DNA of 64,000 nt from Eudorina sp. 2006-703-Eu-15. Lineage: Eukaryota; Chlorophyta; Chlorophyceae; Chlamydomonadales; Volvocaceae. The stretch lies in contig BDSI01000098.1 of NCBI GenBank assembly GCA_003117195.1, positions 62,001 through 126,000 of the forward strand, read 5' to 3'. This document shows positions 25,701 through 35,786 of this stretch, in pieces (the stretch's first letter is position 1; every line of letters begins with the position of its first letter). Both the position numbers and the translations under genes were made by a program. The notes below the pieces were generated by a model. It was given only the letters and a program-made list of their open reading frames with translations, was not told the DNA's origin and searched no databases.

Positions 25701-27973
25701 ATCCCGTATCCGCACAGACATACAGTACATGTCAAACTAGTTCGCTCGTTCGGGCTCCGCCGTAGCCCAAAATTACATTCTGGGACGATTTATGCCAGAT
25801 AAGATCATAAGAATGATAAAAAAACCGCTGTAACACCCTTAATAATAAAAAACGGAAAGCTCTCGAGTAGGCTCGTATCGTGTGTCTTCCCCAGGAGGGC
25901 TGCAGTGTACCGCAACCGCAGCTGCCCGGCTCAAGGAGGTCCAAACGCTCGCTGTCAACGCTAACGACCAGTGAAAGCCCGAGCTGCAGCACAGCTCAAG
26001 GCACTGCTCCACGTACCTCGCCCCGTAAGGTCTGAAGCCCACCGGCAATCTCGCTCACGCTCCACTTCCATAACATACACCTATTTGTTGTTTGCTTGTG
26101 AGCGCCCTGGAGCACCTGGAGAACCCAAAATACCCTCACCAGCCTCAATTCAGTCTCTGTCCACAATATTACTACGTGGAGAAGTCATCTAGAGGCCTAC
26201 ATCCAAAACTACCCAACGGTGCAGCACGTGCGGTGGCAGCATGCATGCATGCGGCGGATGTATGCCATGTACCCAGGCATACACACGCAGCTATCTATCC
26301 GTACGTTGTGGTTGGCATGGGGCCGCCACCCGTGCAACGAATAATTCATTCCTGGGGGACCAAGTCGTAACGGCCCATTTGGAGTCCGTACATTAGGTAA
26401 CATCCCAACGAATCAACCGACCAACTACCTAACCAGCGCCCAACCGCAATCCATCCGTACCATGAAACGTACGCATCACTTGTTCCCGCGCGCGTCCATT
26501 CGTGCCCTCGCCTGCGGTCGTCCCGTCGGTTACCGCCGCGCCCCTCCCTTGCTTTCCTTTTTCAATTAAACCCTCCCTTCAGCCCCTCTGACAGCAGCGC
26601 GTACGGCTGCATGCTCCGAGACCAACACATGGAGGCCTGGCCCTCCGCCAGCTCACCCAGGGTCAACATTGCCCGCCCCGACTGCCATGAATACGCGGTC
26701 ACCGATAAATCCTCTGTTAGGTTTCACTGCTTCTTTCGGGGACAGCCCGATGGCCACCTTCGGCACCACCGTCCTTCCGCACATCTTCCTCTTCCGTACC
26801 ATTTTCCCACGCGTTTTTTGCACTCGAACCATCATCATCGTCTTGTCTCTAGAGTTAGACGCCGCGCCGCCAGTCAAGTGATACCGCAACCACCTCTCAC
26901 AGCGCTCAGCCCACAACCGCGGCCAGCTCCCAAACAGCCTCAAGACACACCCCGTAGGTCGTACCAGGGGGTCGTATATCCTACCTCGTCCACCTCGCTG
27001 TGCATTGTAACACATTCCCGTACACCTCCCACCGCTCGAGGTGGTTCTCCGGCGGAGTCGCGCTCACGCGCTTCGGGGCTGAGTTAGCGGATGGGACATC
27101 GACAGCGGCGCGAGGCTTCCAGATGGGACACCGACATACAGGTGGACCTTGAGCCCTCCGCACCCCTCTCATCATCGACGACGCCACCTGTGCCATCCAG
27201 TACAGACCCTACAGACCCTGATGGGAAGCGCCAAGGTGCGGCAAAGAAATCAATGAGGAAAGGCAGCCAACCGCGGTCCTGTGCAGCACATTAATTAGGG
27301 GCCAGCAACCAACCCTCTACGTTGCACCCGCACACAACAGCACGACACTCTTCCGATGAATGCCTGTGGTTCCGCAGAACCGTCCCCGGCCGGCACACAG
27401 CAACCGAAAGCCGCCACCCCTCCCCGCCCATGCATGATGCGGCATGCAACACATGCAAGCAGCCCCTGCCATGCGTTAGATGGACAGCTGGTAGACTCGG
27501 CCCGGACCCGGCTCGGCCCGGACCTGGACGGGCAGGGAGGGTGCGTGAGGGCGGATGGCTGGATGCAGAAGGTGCCTGACCAGCCTCTCCCACACCTTTC
27601 TCCTAGCCTCCGTTCCGCCAACCGTCAGATAGGCGCCCCAAGCAGTCTCCCGTCTAGCGAGTTTGGGAGGCGCCGACGAGGCTCCGCCGGGCCGGGCCGG
27701 GCCGGCCGCCGGGGACCTGGCCCCCAGGGCCGGCCGAATGAATGGCACCATTTGTTGCGGTTATTGCCAGGCTGGTGTCGTAAACGGCAGTATTCCTGGC
27801 GTGTTCTGCGACCCTGACCTGATCGTTTCAATGTGTTTGATCATTGTAGGGCTCTTGACATCTAACTCCTGAAAACCTGTCTTTGGCGTCGTGCTGTGCG
27901 TTCTGAACAGCCCCGTCCTCGCCGCCCCCGCGATGTCGTCCGAGCCGCCACGGCGACGGCGATACCCCGCGGG
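22718..27973. other. Intergenic stretch with 3' flank of copy 2
   Basis: Downstream of copy 2 and downstream (3') of the minus-strand wall protein. Contents I can support are a CTG/CAG-rich patch near 23718-23855 (units of GTTGCTGTTGATGCGGCTGC type) and the inverted coding fragment at 23990-24130. The remainder (24.1-27.97 kb) shows scattered short frames, none recognisable and none with convincing paired splice sites. Confidence 0.55.
23990..24130 (-). repeat. Inverted copy of a coding segment of membrane-protein copy 2
   Basis: The reverse complement matches 21924-22067 of copy 2's last exon (cytoplasmic side of the membrane segment), including [16 protein letters not shown], the poly-Pro run and [14 protein letters not shown]. 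The copy is 3 bp (one Pro codon) shorter, with only a few substitutions, one of which turns a Pro into Thr. The reading frame is preserved on the minus strand. The match stops sharply at CATCAAACAG and CCCGCCG, with unrelated flanks. Confidence 0.9.
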
Positions 27974-30124
27974 TCATTTGGTCTTCCGCCGTGGCGGCGA
28001 CGGTGACGGCGGCGACGGCGGCGGCGGTGGCGGCGGCGGCGGCAGGGCTGACATGCGACGTTTCGGACTCGTGGCGGTGGGTGGCGGCGTCTGTACGGCG
28101 ACCGCGCCGGGCCGCGACGACAGCGGCTTGTGATGTAATGCGGCCAGCGGCGCCGGGACTGGCGGCTTGGGCTGCAAGGTCGGCGTCGGCATCGGCACCG
28201 GCGGCCGCGAATGGCCCGGCGGCCGCTGAGGCGGCGGCCGCAGCGGCGGCGGCGGCCGCGAATGGCCCGGCGGCCGCTGTGGCAGAGGCGGCGGCCGACG
28301 CGTAGACACCGGCAGAGGAGAAGGCATCGCCCGCAGCGGCGACGGGAACGGCAGCAGCGAAAGCGGCGGCGGCGGCGGTGAATGGCTGTTGCCATTCGTG
28401 TTTAGCTGCTTGGCTTGTATGCCGCTGGAGGGTGGCCAAGGCGTGTCTCGCATGGCGGGTTGGGGCGGGGTCGGTGACGGTGGTGCTGGCGACGGAGGCG
28501 GCGGCGGCGGAGGCTGGTTCGGAGGCAGTGGCCTCGGCGGAGGCCTGGGACGCGGCCGCGGAGGCGGTCTCGGAGAGGGCGGCGTCGGCGGCGGCGGTGG
28601 AGGAGAAGGTTGCGGCGGGGGCGGCGAGGGCGAGGGCGGCGGAGGTGGTGAAGGGGAGGGCTGCGGCGGCGGCGGCGGCGGAGATGGCAAAGGCCGCGGA
28701 GTCGGCGACGACGGGGAAGGACGGGGTGGCGAGGGCCGTAAGGATTTTCCGGATGGGCTCGGAGGTGGCGGCGGAGAGGGTACAAGCGGCGGCCACGGCC
28801 GCGGTGGCGGCGGCCACGGCCGCGGTGGCGGCGGCCACGGCCGCGGTGGCGGCGGCCTCAGCGGCGGCGGCGGTCGAGGGCTGGGAGGTGATTTCGGGGA
28901 GGGGGGCTGCCGGAGGGGTAGGGGCGATGGGGGTAGCGGTGGAGACGGCGGTGCTGGCGGTCTCGGACTTGGAGACCGCGGTGGTTGCACCGGCGGCGGT
29001 CGTCGGGCCGGCGTCGGCGATGGCGACGGCGGCGTCGGCGGTCTGAATGCGCTCGGCGACGGCGACCTCGGCGGCCGCGGGGGCTGCGGCCTCGGCGGTG
29101 CGGGCAGGACCGTCGGGTTAGGGCTGGGCGGCCGTCCTTGTCCCGGTATCAGCGGCGCCGGCGGCGACATCGGCATCGCCTGCGGCGGAGGCGGCAACGG
29201 CCGTGGAGCGGAGCTCCAGGGTGGCGGCTGTGGCGGCGCTCCAACCACCGGCGCCGGCGGCGCCGGCCGCGTCGGCGTCGGCGGCATGGCGGCGGTGGCG
29301 GCACACGGGCACCACATGAGGTTGAACCGGTTGTCGGCCCACGGCACGGGGGAGTTGGGGCACACGGCGTCCCGTGGGTCGGCGGCCGCCACCCAGTCCC
29401 ACGCCATCCAGTAGACGGAGCCGTTGGGCAGTGACAGGGAGACTACCAAGTGGAGGGATACTGCCTGACAGGGAGGGAGACCCAGCTCGTCTCCAGGGAT
29501 GGACAGGAGGAGGTACGGCCAGGCGTCTGGGAGGGACATCAGGGGCGGCAGGGACGGCGGGCCGCCGCAGCGGGGCGCGGCGCCGCCGGAACCGCCTCCG
29601 CTGCTGGCTGGTGAAGGGGGAGCGGCGGAGGTGACGGCGCTGGCGAAGCCGACGTCGTCGTACATTTGGCCGCGGACTTCCGTGCCGGCAGGCAGAGCCA
29701 CGTAGAGCTCAAAGGTGAGGTCGCCGGGGGCGGAGGGAGTATCGGCGGCAGAGGAGATGGGGCCACCGGCGTCGGGTGGGAGGGTCAGGACGGCGCGGCC
29801 GACGGCGGCGCCGCTGCCGGCGTCACGACAGACCCCCTCCACGGAGGTGACGGCGACGCCGTTGCGGCGCAGGAAGTAGCCATCCCCGCAATATGGAGGA
29901 GCAGGGGATGCAGAAGCTGAGCTGGGGGATGGCGGGGTTGAGCTGGGAGGTGGAGGCTGCCGAGGCGGCGCCGAAGAGGTACGGGGCTGGGGCTGGGGAG
30001 TTGGCGGGAAGGGCGACTCGGAGGCGGTGCAGGTCCAGGCTGACGTTGCCGCGACTGTGAAAACTATCAGAAGCGTGAACGTGTTTCTGGAAGGATCAGG
30101 GTATTTATGATTTCGTAGTCTCAT
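27974..30124 (-). CDS. Secreted proline-rich (extensin-like) cell-wall protein
   Basis: One uninterrupted 716-codon frame. Residues 1-35 form a signal peptide with hydrophobic core FTLLIVFTVAATSAW. A short Pro/Ser linker follows, then a Cys-bearing globular region (about residues 75-270) beginning YCGDGYFLRRNGVAVTSVEG and ending FNLMWCPC. The rest is a stalk of SPPPP, RPPP and three or more tandem PRPWPPP heptapeptides, ending in PSPPRRKTK. There is no membrane segment or GPI-like tail. The architecture (globular head, hydroxyproline-rich shaft) is that of volvocine wall glycoproteins; I do not see the pherophorin domain. The complementary strand gives long Gly/Ala-rich frames that are only composition shadows. 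The start is the first ATG of the frame; it directly precedes the signal sequence and no better one is visible. Confidence 0.72.
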   Translation of the reverse strand: MRLRNHKYPDPSRNTFTLLIVFTVAATSAWTCTASESPFPPTPQPQPRTSSAPPRQPPPPSSTPPSPSSASASPAPPYCGDGYFLRRNGVAVTSVEGVCRDAGSGAAVGRAVLTLPPDAGGPISSAADTPSAPGDLTFELYVALPAGTEVRGQMYDDVGFASAVTSAAPPSPASSGGGSGGAAPRCGGPPSLPPLMSLPDAWPYLLLSIPGDELGLPPCQAVSLHLVVSLSLPNGSVYWMAWDWVAAADPRDAVCPNSPVPWADNRFNLMWCPCAATAAMPPTPTRPAPPAPVVGAPPQPPPWSSAPRPLPPPPQAMPMSPPAPLIPGQGRPPSPNPTVLPAPPRPQPPRPPRSPSPSAFRPPTPPSPSPTPARRPPPVQPPRSPSPRPPAPPSPPLPPSPLPLRQPPSPKSPPSPRPPPPLRPPPPRPWPPPPRPWPPPPRPWPPLVPSPPPPPSPSGKSLRPSPPRPSPSSPTPRPLPSPPPPPPQPSPSPPPPPSPSPPPPQPSPPPPPPTPPSPRPPPRPRPRPPPRPLPPNQPPPPPPPSPAPPSPTPPQPAMRDTPWPPSSGIQAKQLNTNGNSHSPPPPPLSLLPFPSPLRAMPSPLPVSTRRPPPLPQRPPGHSRPPPPLRPPPQRPPGHSRPPVPMPTPTLQPKPPVPAPLAALHHKPLSSRPGAVAVQTPPPTATSPKRRMSALPPPPPPPPPSPPSPSPPRRKTK

Positions 30125-30696
30125 TTCGTTTTGCTGTGTAATACAGGGCTGATTATGAAAAGGCCAGAGCGCAGCGGAGGAGGAATAGGTGGAGGGGCAG
30201 GAAGCTAGCGGTTACGATCCAACCAGGGCCCACAAAACCGGACGGCTTGAGCGCAGCTGCGACGTTGCGAGGATTCCATTCGTAGAAAACGTTGCTAAGT
30301 ATGAGGTCCTTGTACACAAGATGCTGCGCAGGCATTAGCAGGTTACGGTGACCGCAGTCAGTCGTTGTTCGAGGACGTGAGAAAATTAAACGCAGGACCT
30401 TCGCCCACATGAGCTATCATAAACTCACCAAGTGTATCCTGTCCTTTAATGTATTCGTTGTTTGACAGAAAGTGGACCCGTTGCGTTGCGACTGCTCACT
30501 TAAATTTGAATTTTGCAAGCTTTGCAAGCTGTAACTGAACCAGCATGCAATTGGTCAGTATCGCATTTATATGAAGTGTCATCAAGCTTTAAATATATCT
30601 TCGCTACGTAGGATGTGTAATAGCAACGGATAGCACAGCGCGTCGCGAAAACCGAAGTACGAAAAGTCAACACAGTACAGGGACCTGCCCGTAAAT

Positions 30697-30759
30697 CGGC
30701 CTACAACACGCCTACAAGTCGGAATCACGGCCTACAACACGCCTACAAGTCGGAATCAC
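30697..30759 (+). repeat. 31-bp direct repeat x2
   Basis: CGGCCTACAACACGCCTACA followed by AGTCGGAATCA is present twice back to back. Confidence 0.9.
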
Positions 30760-31660
30760 AAAAATCGTATTCCCGCCGTTTCTTGAGCTGCATTATACCC
30801 CGTCTCCTGCGGTTTTTGCCTTGCCTGAAACGAGGTCGCTTGCCTTGTTTGCGAACAAGCCCTGGACTGCCAGACATCATTGCCATCACTCCACATCCTC
30901 CGCAAATCAATATTGTTGTGATTATTTTTTGCGCTGCGGAATACCTGCGGTAGCACCGCATCGAGAAGGATAAGGCGCCACTTTCCCCGGTGTACTACCA
31001 GCGTATTATATACACAGGGCGCTCTTTCAAATAGCCCCTCGAACATCCCGAACCGAGCACTCGCAACCCAGTCGCCACAACCGTCAACCAGCGGACGGAC
31101 CCTTCTGCCGACAGTCACTCTAGCTGTTTGCATTCCAGATTCCGCAAAGTCGTCCACTTTCAGCATAGGACATCCCTGGACATGCATCCCGCCCGTACGG
31201 CATGCAAACTGGGCCCAACGCCCGTGTCCTGGGCGGGGGCCATGGTAAGCGCATTGGGCATGGCGCCCCCGGCTCCAGCGGACTCCGAAACCAGCACCCG
31301 CTTTCAGCGAACAGACAGCGTTTGAGGAGCACGCCGGCCAATCCTGGTCGGTGGCCCCCGTGCTGTCTTGACCGAAAGTTGCAAGACGGCTGCTGGACAG
31401 AAGATGGGCGAACCCCAAACCTGGGTGCGGGGCAACCGACCTCCGCTACCGTACATACCCAACCCGAAAACAAAGAATGCACACTTCTGCTTCATTCAGA
31501 TCCTACCATATGTACATGTTCGCAGCGCTCGAAAAGAAAGAGTGGAGAGGATCGCACCTTGTCTGGTGGAGCCGTACACACGTGACGTCACGCACGTCAC
31601 CACCACGCCGCAGCCACGACCGGCCGCACGACCCCGCGTCCCATCGCTGTTCACCCCTCC

Positions 31661-31694
31661 TCATCACATCACATCACATCACATCACATCACAT
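31661..31694 (+). repeat. (ATCAC)n microsatellite
   Basis: About seven perfect pentanucleotide units. Confidence 0.9.
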
Positions 31695-32088
31695 CCACAC
31701 GTAATCCACACCCATCACATCAATTATCAGTTTGACGCACTGCACCGCGCCGCACATCTATCGGTACTGGTCTGTCGCTGCCTGCGGGCTAACGGCCCAT
31801 TCCGATCCATCCCTGAGTACTGCTGGCGTTCCAGCGCACGCTCGCTGCGGGGTCCGCGTTTTGCCGTTTGGCGCGGCGGAGTAGTTTTGCCGCAACTCAG
31901 GCAGAAGCATGGTCAATGAACTGGGGTCTGCTGATACGGTGAAGTTGACCGGGCGCGCAGCACAGCTCCCTGCCAACACCCAATGCCCATCTCTCGCCAC
32001 GCACCCACGCAGGTTGTCGTACGCGGCGGCGGCCGCAGCCGCCTCCGCTGCCGCACCCCCACCGCCGCCGTCAACCGGCCAAGCGTGG

Positions 32089-34987
32089 CTAGTATGTTCC
32101 CAGGATCAGCTCCACCGTGTTGTTCGGCATGCCGTACTTCTGGCCGAGCTCGGAAGCTGACAGCAGCCGTGCTTGCCAGCCTGCCTTCTGGACCCTGGGC
32201 AGTCGTCATGCAAATGCGGGCAGAAAAGAGGGATTCTGGAAGCGACGTGAGGGATGGGTTGACGCGAGGAACCTCTCAAACAGTATCCGTCGTGGCCGCG
32301 CATCAGCGACAACGACGCTGAACAGGCGCCCCGCTGAGGGTCCTCCTGAACAGGCACCGCTGATTTCTCTTCCCGGGTCCGCTGTCACATCCGCCAAATC
32401 CAACACAGCAATCCCCGCATTCAATCATGCATTCCAGGACGGTCTTTGCAGCGCGTCGCTTCAGACATCTTGGGGGTGTGGTTGCGACGTCTGTCTTCTG
32501 ACATCGAGCCTGTGGGTAGCTACCCAGCGGGGGCTGTTCCTGGTTTTGTTTGCCGGCGCGGTGCGCGCGGTGGGCCCCAGGAGGTCAACCCTTCCCCCAC
32601 GGGGCGGGCCCCAGTCCTCCCAGTAGCACCCACCCGTCCTCCCACGGCGATGCGAGCCGGCATGGCATATCAACGCATGGCACAGCCTGGCGCAACCCGA
32701 CCCGGCACCCGACCTCAGCACCCGACCTCAGCACCCCAACCCCGACTGGCCTCAAACGGAGGATTCCGATGTCGTACCTCTGCAGCGTCTCCTGCGACTC
32801 CTCGTATGTCACCATGTACAGCTTGCCGCCGAGCGCCGTCACCCGGTCCCGCCACCGAGGGCTCAACGGCCCGTCCATCACCAACCGACTGCCGGGCGCC
32901 GCCACGGAGCGGAGCGCCGCCAGCAGCCCGTCACCCTCTGCAGTACAACCGCCAACCGCCAACCGACACGTGAGATCACACCGACGTGTGCAGCAAGGCA
33001 GAGCTTGCAGCGGGGCAAAGCAAAGCAAAGGCCTGGGCCGGGACGCAGCCCCGATAGCAACGGTACCAAAGCAACGAATGCCCGTCCCGCCCAGCCCCGC
33101 CTCACCTGGTCTGGTCAGGTACATGATGATCCCCTCCGCCACAAACACGGTGGGGCGGCTGGGGTCGTGGCCCGCAGCGGACAGCGCCTCCAGGGCCTGC
33201 AGGGGGGGAGGAGAGCAGCGCGGGAGGCGGGAGCGGTCAGGGGTTAGGTCGTAGGCGCAGGCGAGGAGTCGCACGCAGTTAAAGTCTGCATGATGAGGAG
33301 CCGCAGGTGCTGCACAACCGCAGATGTGCTTACACCTGCTCTGACCGCGGGGTGTCCTGCAGCGAACCTGAATCACGTTGCAGAATGCCGCTCCCTTCCC
33401 CCGTCCCTCCCCGGGACCAGGGGTCACCCTGCAACGCGATCCCGTCACCGCGCCTCTCGGGGGATCCAGGGGCGCCGGTCCGGTAGGTCCGGTAGGTCCG
33501 GGGCTACCGACCGATACCCCCCACACGCTGCTGTACGGCAGGCGCGGGCGATGTGCGCTGGTCGTACCAACTGAAGCTCCGTGCCGCACTGCCCCTCCCC
33601 TGCAGTGTCCCGGCTACCGTACGGAATCGCTCACGGTGCATTACCGGTTTCGGAGCCCCTGGAGCGTAAGGGTCCTTAGGGCCCAGCCTATGCAGGTTAA
33701 CCCTCAGCCCGATACCCCCGCTGCCCCGTACCTGCTCCGGCACCGACAGGTCCGCGACCCGAAACACCCGCCGGCAGCCCCGCGGCTGCCCCAGCACCTC
33801 CATCTTGAGCTGCTCCACACTGCCCGAGTCCAGCTCGATGAACGTCAGGGCGCCGCCGCCGCTGCCCGCCGCGCCGCCGCCGCTGCCCGCCTCGCCGCCG
33901 CCGCTGCCCTCCTCGCCGCCATCGCCGGGCTCCTCGGCCCTGGGCCCTGACCCGCCCGCGACCTCACCGGCGGACTGCTCGGCTGGCTGCTCCGGCAGCA
34001 GCAGCGGCGGCAACCGCCACGCCCTCGCGTCCAGACCCGCGCCCAGCAGCACCACCTGCCGAACGGCGTCGCCGGCACCGGGCTCGCCACGAAGGGCGTT
34101 CATGACCAGCTCGTCGATCTCCGCCGTACGGGTGAGCATGAAGTTCTCCATGAACTCGAACTGCCGGATCTTCTCCGCGACCGATTCCGCTTGTAATCTG
34201 CGCGAAGTTCGATACACGCAGTCCCGCTGGGTACGGAGCAGACGTACGGCTCGTACAAACGCGCACGCTTGCGGAGATGGCAAACCGGGCATTTGAAAGC
34301 ACAAGCACACTGCACGCGACTGCCGGACTCGCCATAACCTTCGACCCCTTCACCTCTCACACACATAATCTCCTTGTGAGGCCCGAAACTTACAGTGTGT
34401 GGGGAGTTGAGAGGGTGGGCGCCCCCCATTCGGTGAGTAAAGTGTGGTGGTTCTACTGTAACCCTTGCCAAGGTTGGTCGCTAAGCGTTTATCATGGCTT
34501 GCTAGTTAACCATTGCAGATGAAGGTCGCTGGAATTGACGAGTTATTGTGGATCGAGGCGCATGGATGCTGCAGGGTGCTGGTTGTGCGCTTGGAACCCT
34601 CGCAGACGTCGTAGATGTTGAATGGCGTGCAGGATCACTTAAGTACACACCCCTCCTCAACAGAGGAGTGCTCTGGTGGTCTCCCCGATGGGCAAGGTGC
34701 GGTAGCGGCAGACCCGGCAAGACACTGTCACGATGCACATACGGGTACTCCTACCCGTTAAGGAGCGCTGTGTCGTACGAGCCATCGTAGTACGGCAAGC
34801 CATCAGGCCGACGGAAGCGGTTTGCGGCGCGGCTGCGAAACCAGGCCACCTCCAAGGCGGTGGTCTCCACGTGCGTCAAATTTTCACATGCCGTGGGATC
34901 GGAACCGCCGTTGGTAGCGAAGGATTCCGTGGGCGGCCCGCGTTGCTCAGCGGGCGTCATATTGGTCGCGACGGTGGTGTCCGCCAT
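32089..34987 (-). CDS. SAM-dependent methyltransferase, leucine carboxyl methyltransferase-like, copy A
   Basis: Five exons in coding order: 34987-34755, 34197-33732, 33196-33106, 32937-32778, 32194-32089. All have GT-AG borders and consistent phases, giving 351 aa. Motif I is VVLLGAGLDARAWRLP (GxGxD, SAM binding); the acidic end of strand 2 is TFIELDSG; then comes VFVAEGIIMYLTR, the pattern of the LCM/TIGR00027-type methyltransferases. The N-terminal RPDGLPYYDGSYD and RTAEIDELV blocks are the substrate-side cap of this family. An insertion rich in Gly, Ser and Glu (about 50 aa, GEEGSGGGEAGSGGG type) separates motif I from strand 2. Substrate unknown. No transit peptide is obvious. It lies just downstream of copy B on the same strand, a tandem duplication. 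Confidence 0.85.
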
Positions 34988-35786
34988 TCTTTTTTATAAA
35001 CACACACAATCAAGTGAAGGCGCGGGGGCAAATGTCGTAACAAAGAAAACCGATGGAAGGTCAGTAGGTAACTGCGATTGCCGAAACCAATTACTGCATG
35101 AAATTTTATTTGGGTGTCTCGCTCTCAGTTATGCTTGTTGCTCAAATCGACGCCTTTCACAAGGAGAAAACTTGACCAACCGTCATTGACGATTTTATAA
35201 GATGCGACGCAGCGTCGTTATGGTCCAACCAAATTCTCCGACCACAAACAGGAAATATTAAAATGATTTGGCTGCAGCAGGTGCCGCAGCACGTATCGAG
35301 CGAACGCACGGACTCGTATTGCACGGCACTGCACGGCATGGGTCCGACTCCAGCGCCGCTCCGGAAGGCTATGCTTACATAAACATTTATTAGTTTCCAG
35401 TTGAAATATCGGTCAAATAAACGCGGCCATCCAAATTCGCTTCACTGCAGTGCCTGCTGCGATTTGCCATCAATGGCCGTGCGAGACATGTCATCACAGT
35501 GCATGCAGATACCGAGATAAAAAATTGGCTTTACATTAATGCACTTGCATTTCTGAAACAAGCGGTTGTTCTGGCGGTCGTGTTACCAATTTTTAAACAT
35601 CCCCGAAGCAACGGTTTTCCGGTTATTATGTCGCAAGGTCGTAAGAAGCCAGCAAGCAACCTTTCGACCACATCGTGTCAATGCTGGTCCCAGGGAGACG
35701 CCCGTGCCTTTCGTACGGGCTGCCGTACATACAAAGCCCCCCCATGGTCACGACATGCGGGGCCCGCCGGTCGACGCCACCACCAA
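34988..35786. other. Spacer between methyltransferase copies
   Basis: 5' flank of copy A and 3' flank of copy B. More AT-rich than the exons; no other gene seen. A TTTATAAAAAA motif sits only about 10 bp upstream of the copy A start codon, too close to act as a conventional TATA box for that ATG. Confidence 0.5.

Larger units (their letters stand above)
30125..32088. other. Intergenic stretch upstream of the wall protein and downstream of methyltransferase A
   Basis: No recognisable gene. Several open frames of 80-220 codons exist on both strands but none resembles a known family. It should contain the wall-protein promoter (just above 30124) and the 3' UTR of methyltransferase A. Confidence 0.5.

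Noticed and set aside
28389..29414. Long Gly- and Ala-rich frames on the + strand
   Set aside because: Antisense of the proline-rich stalk (CCN/GGN complement); no start context or domain.
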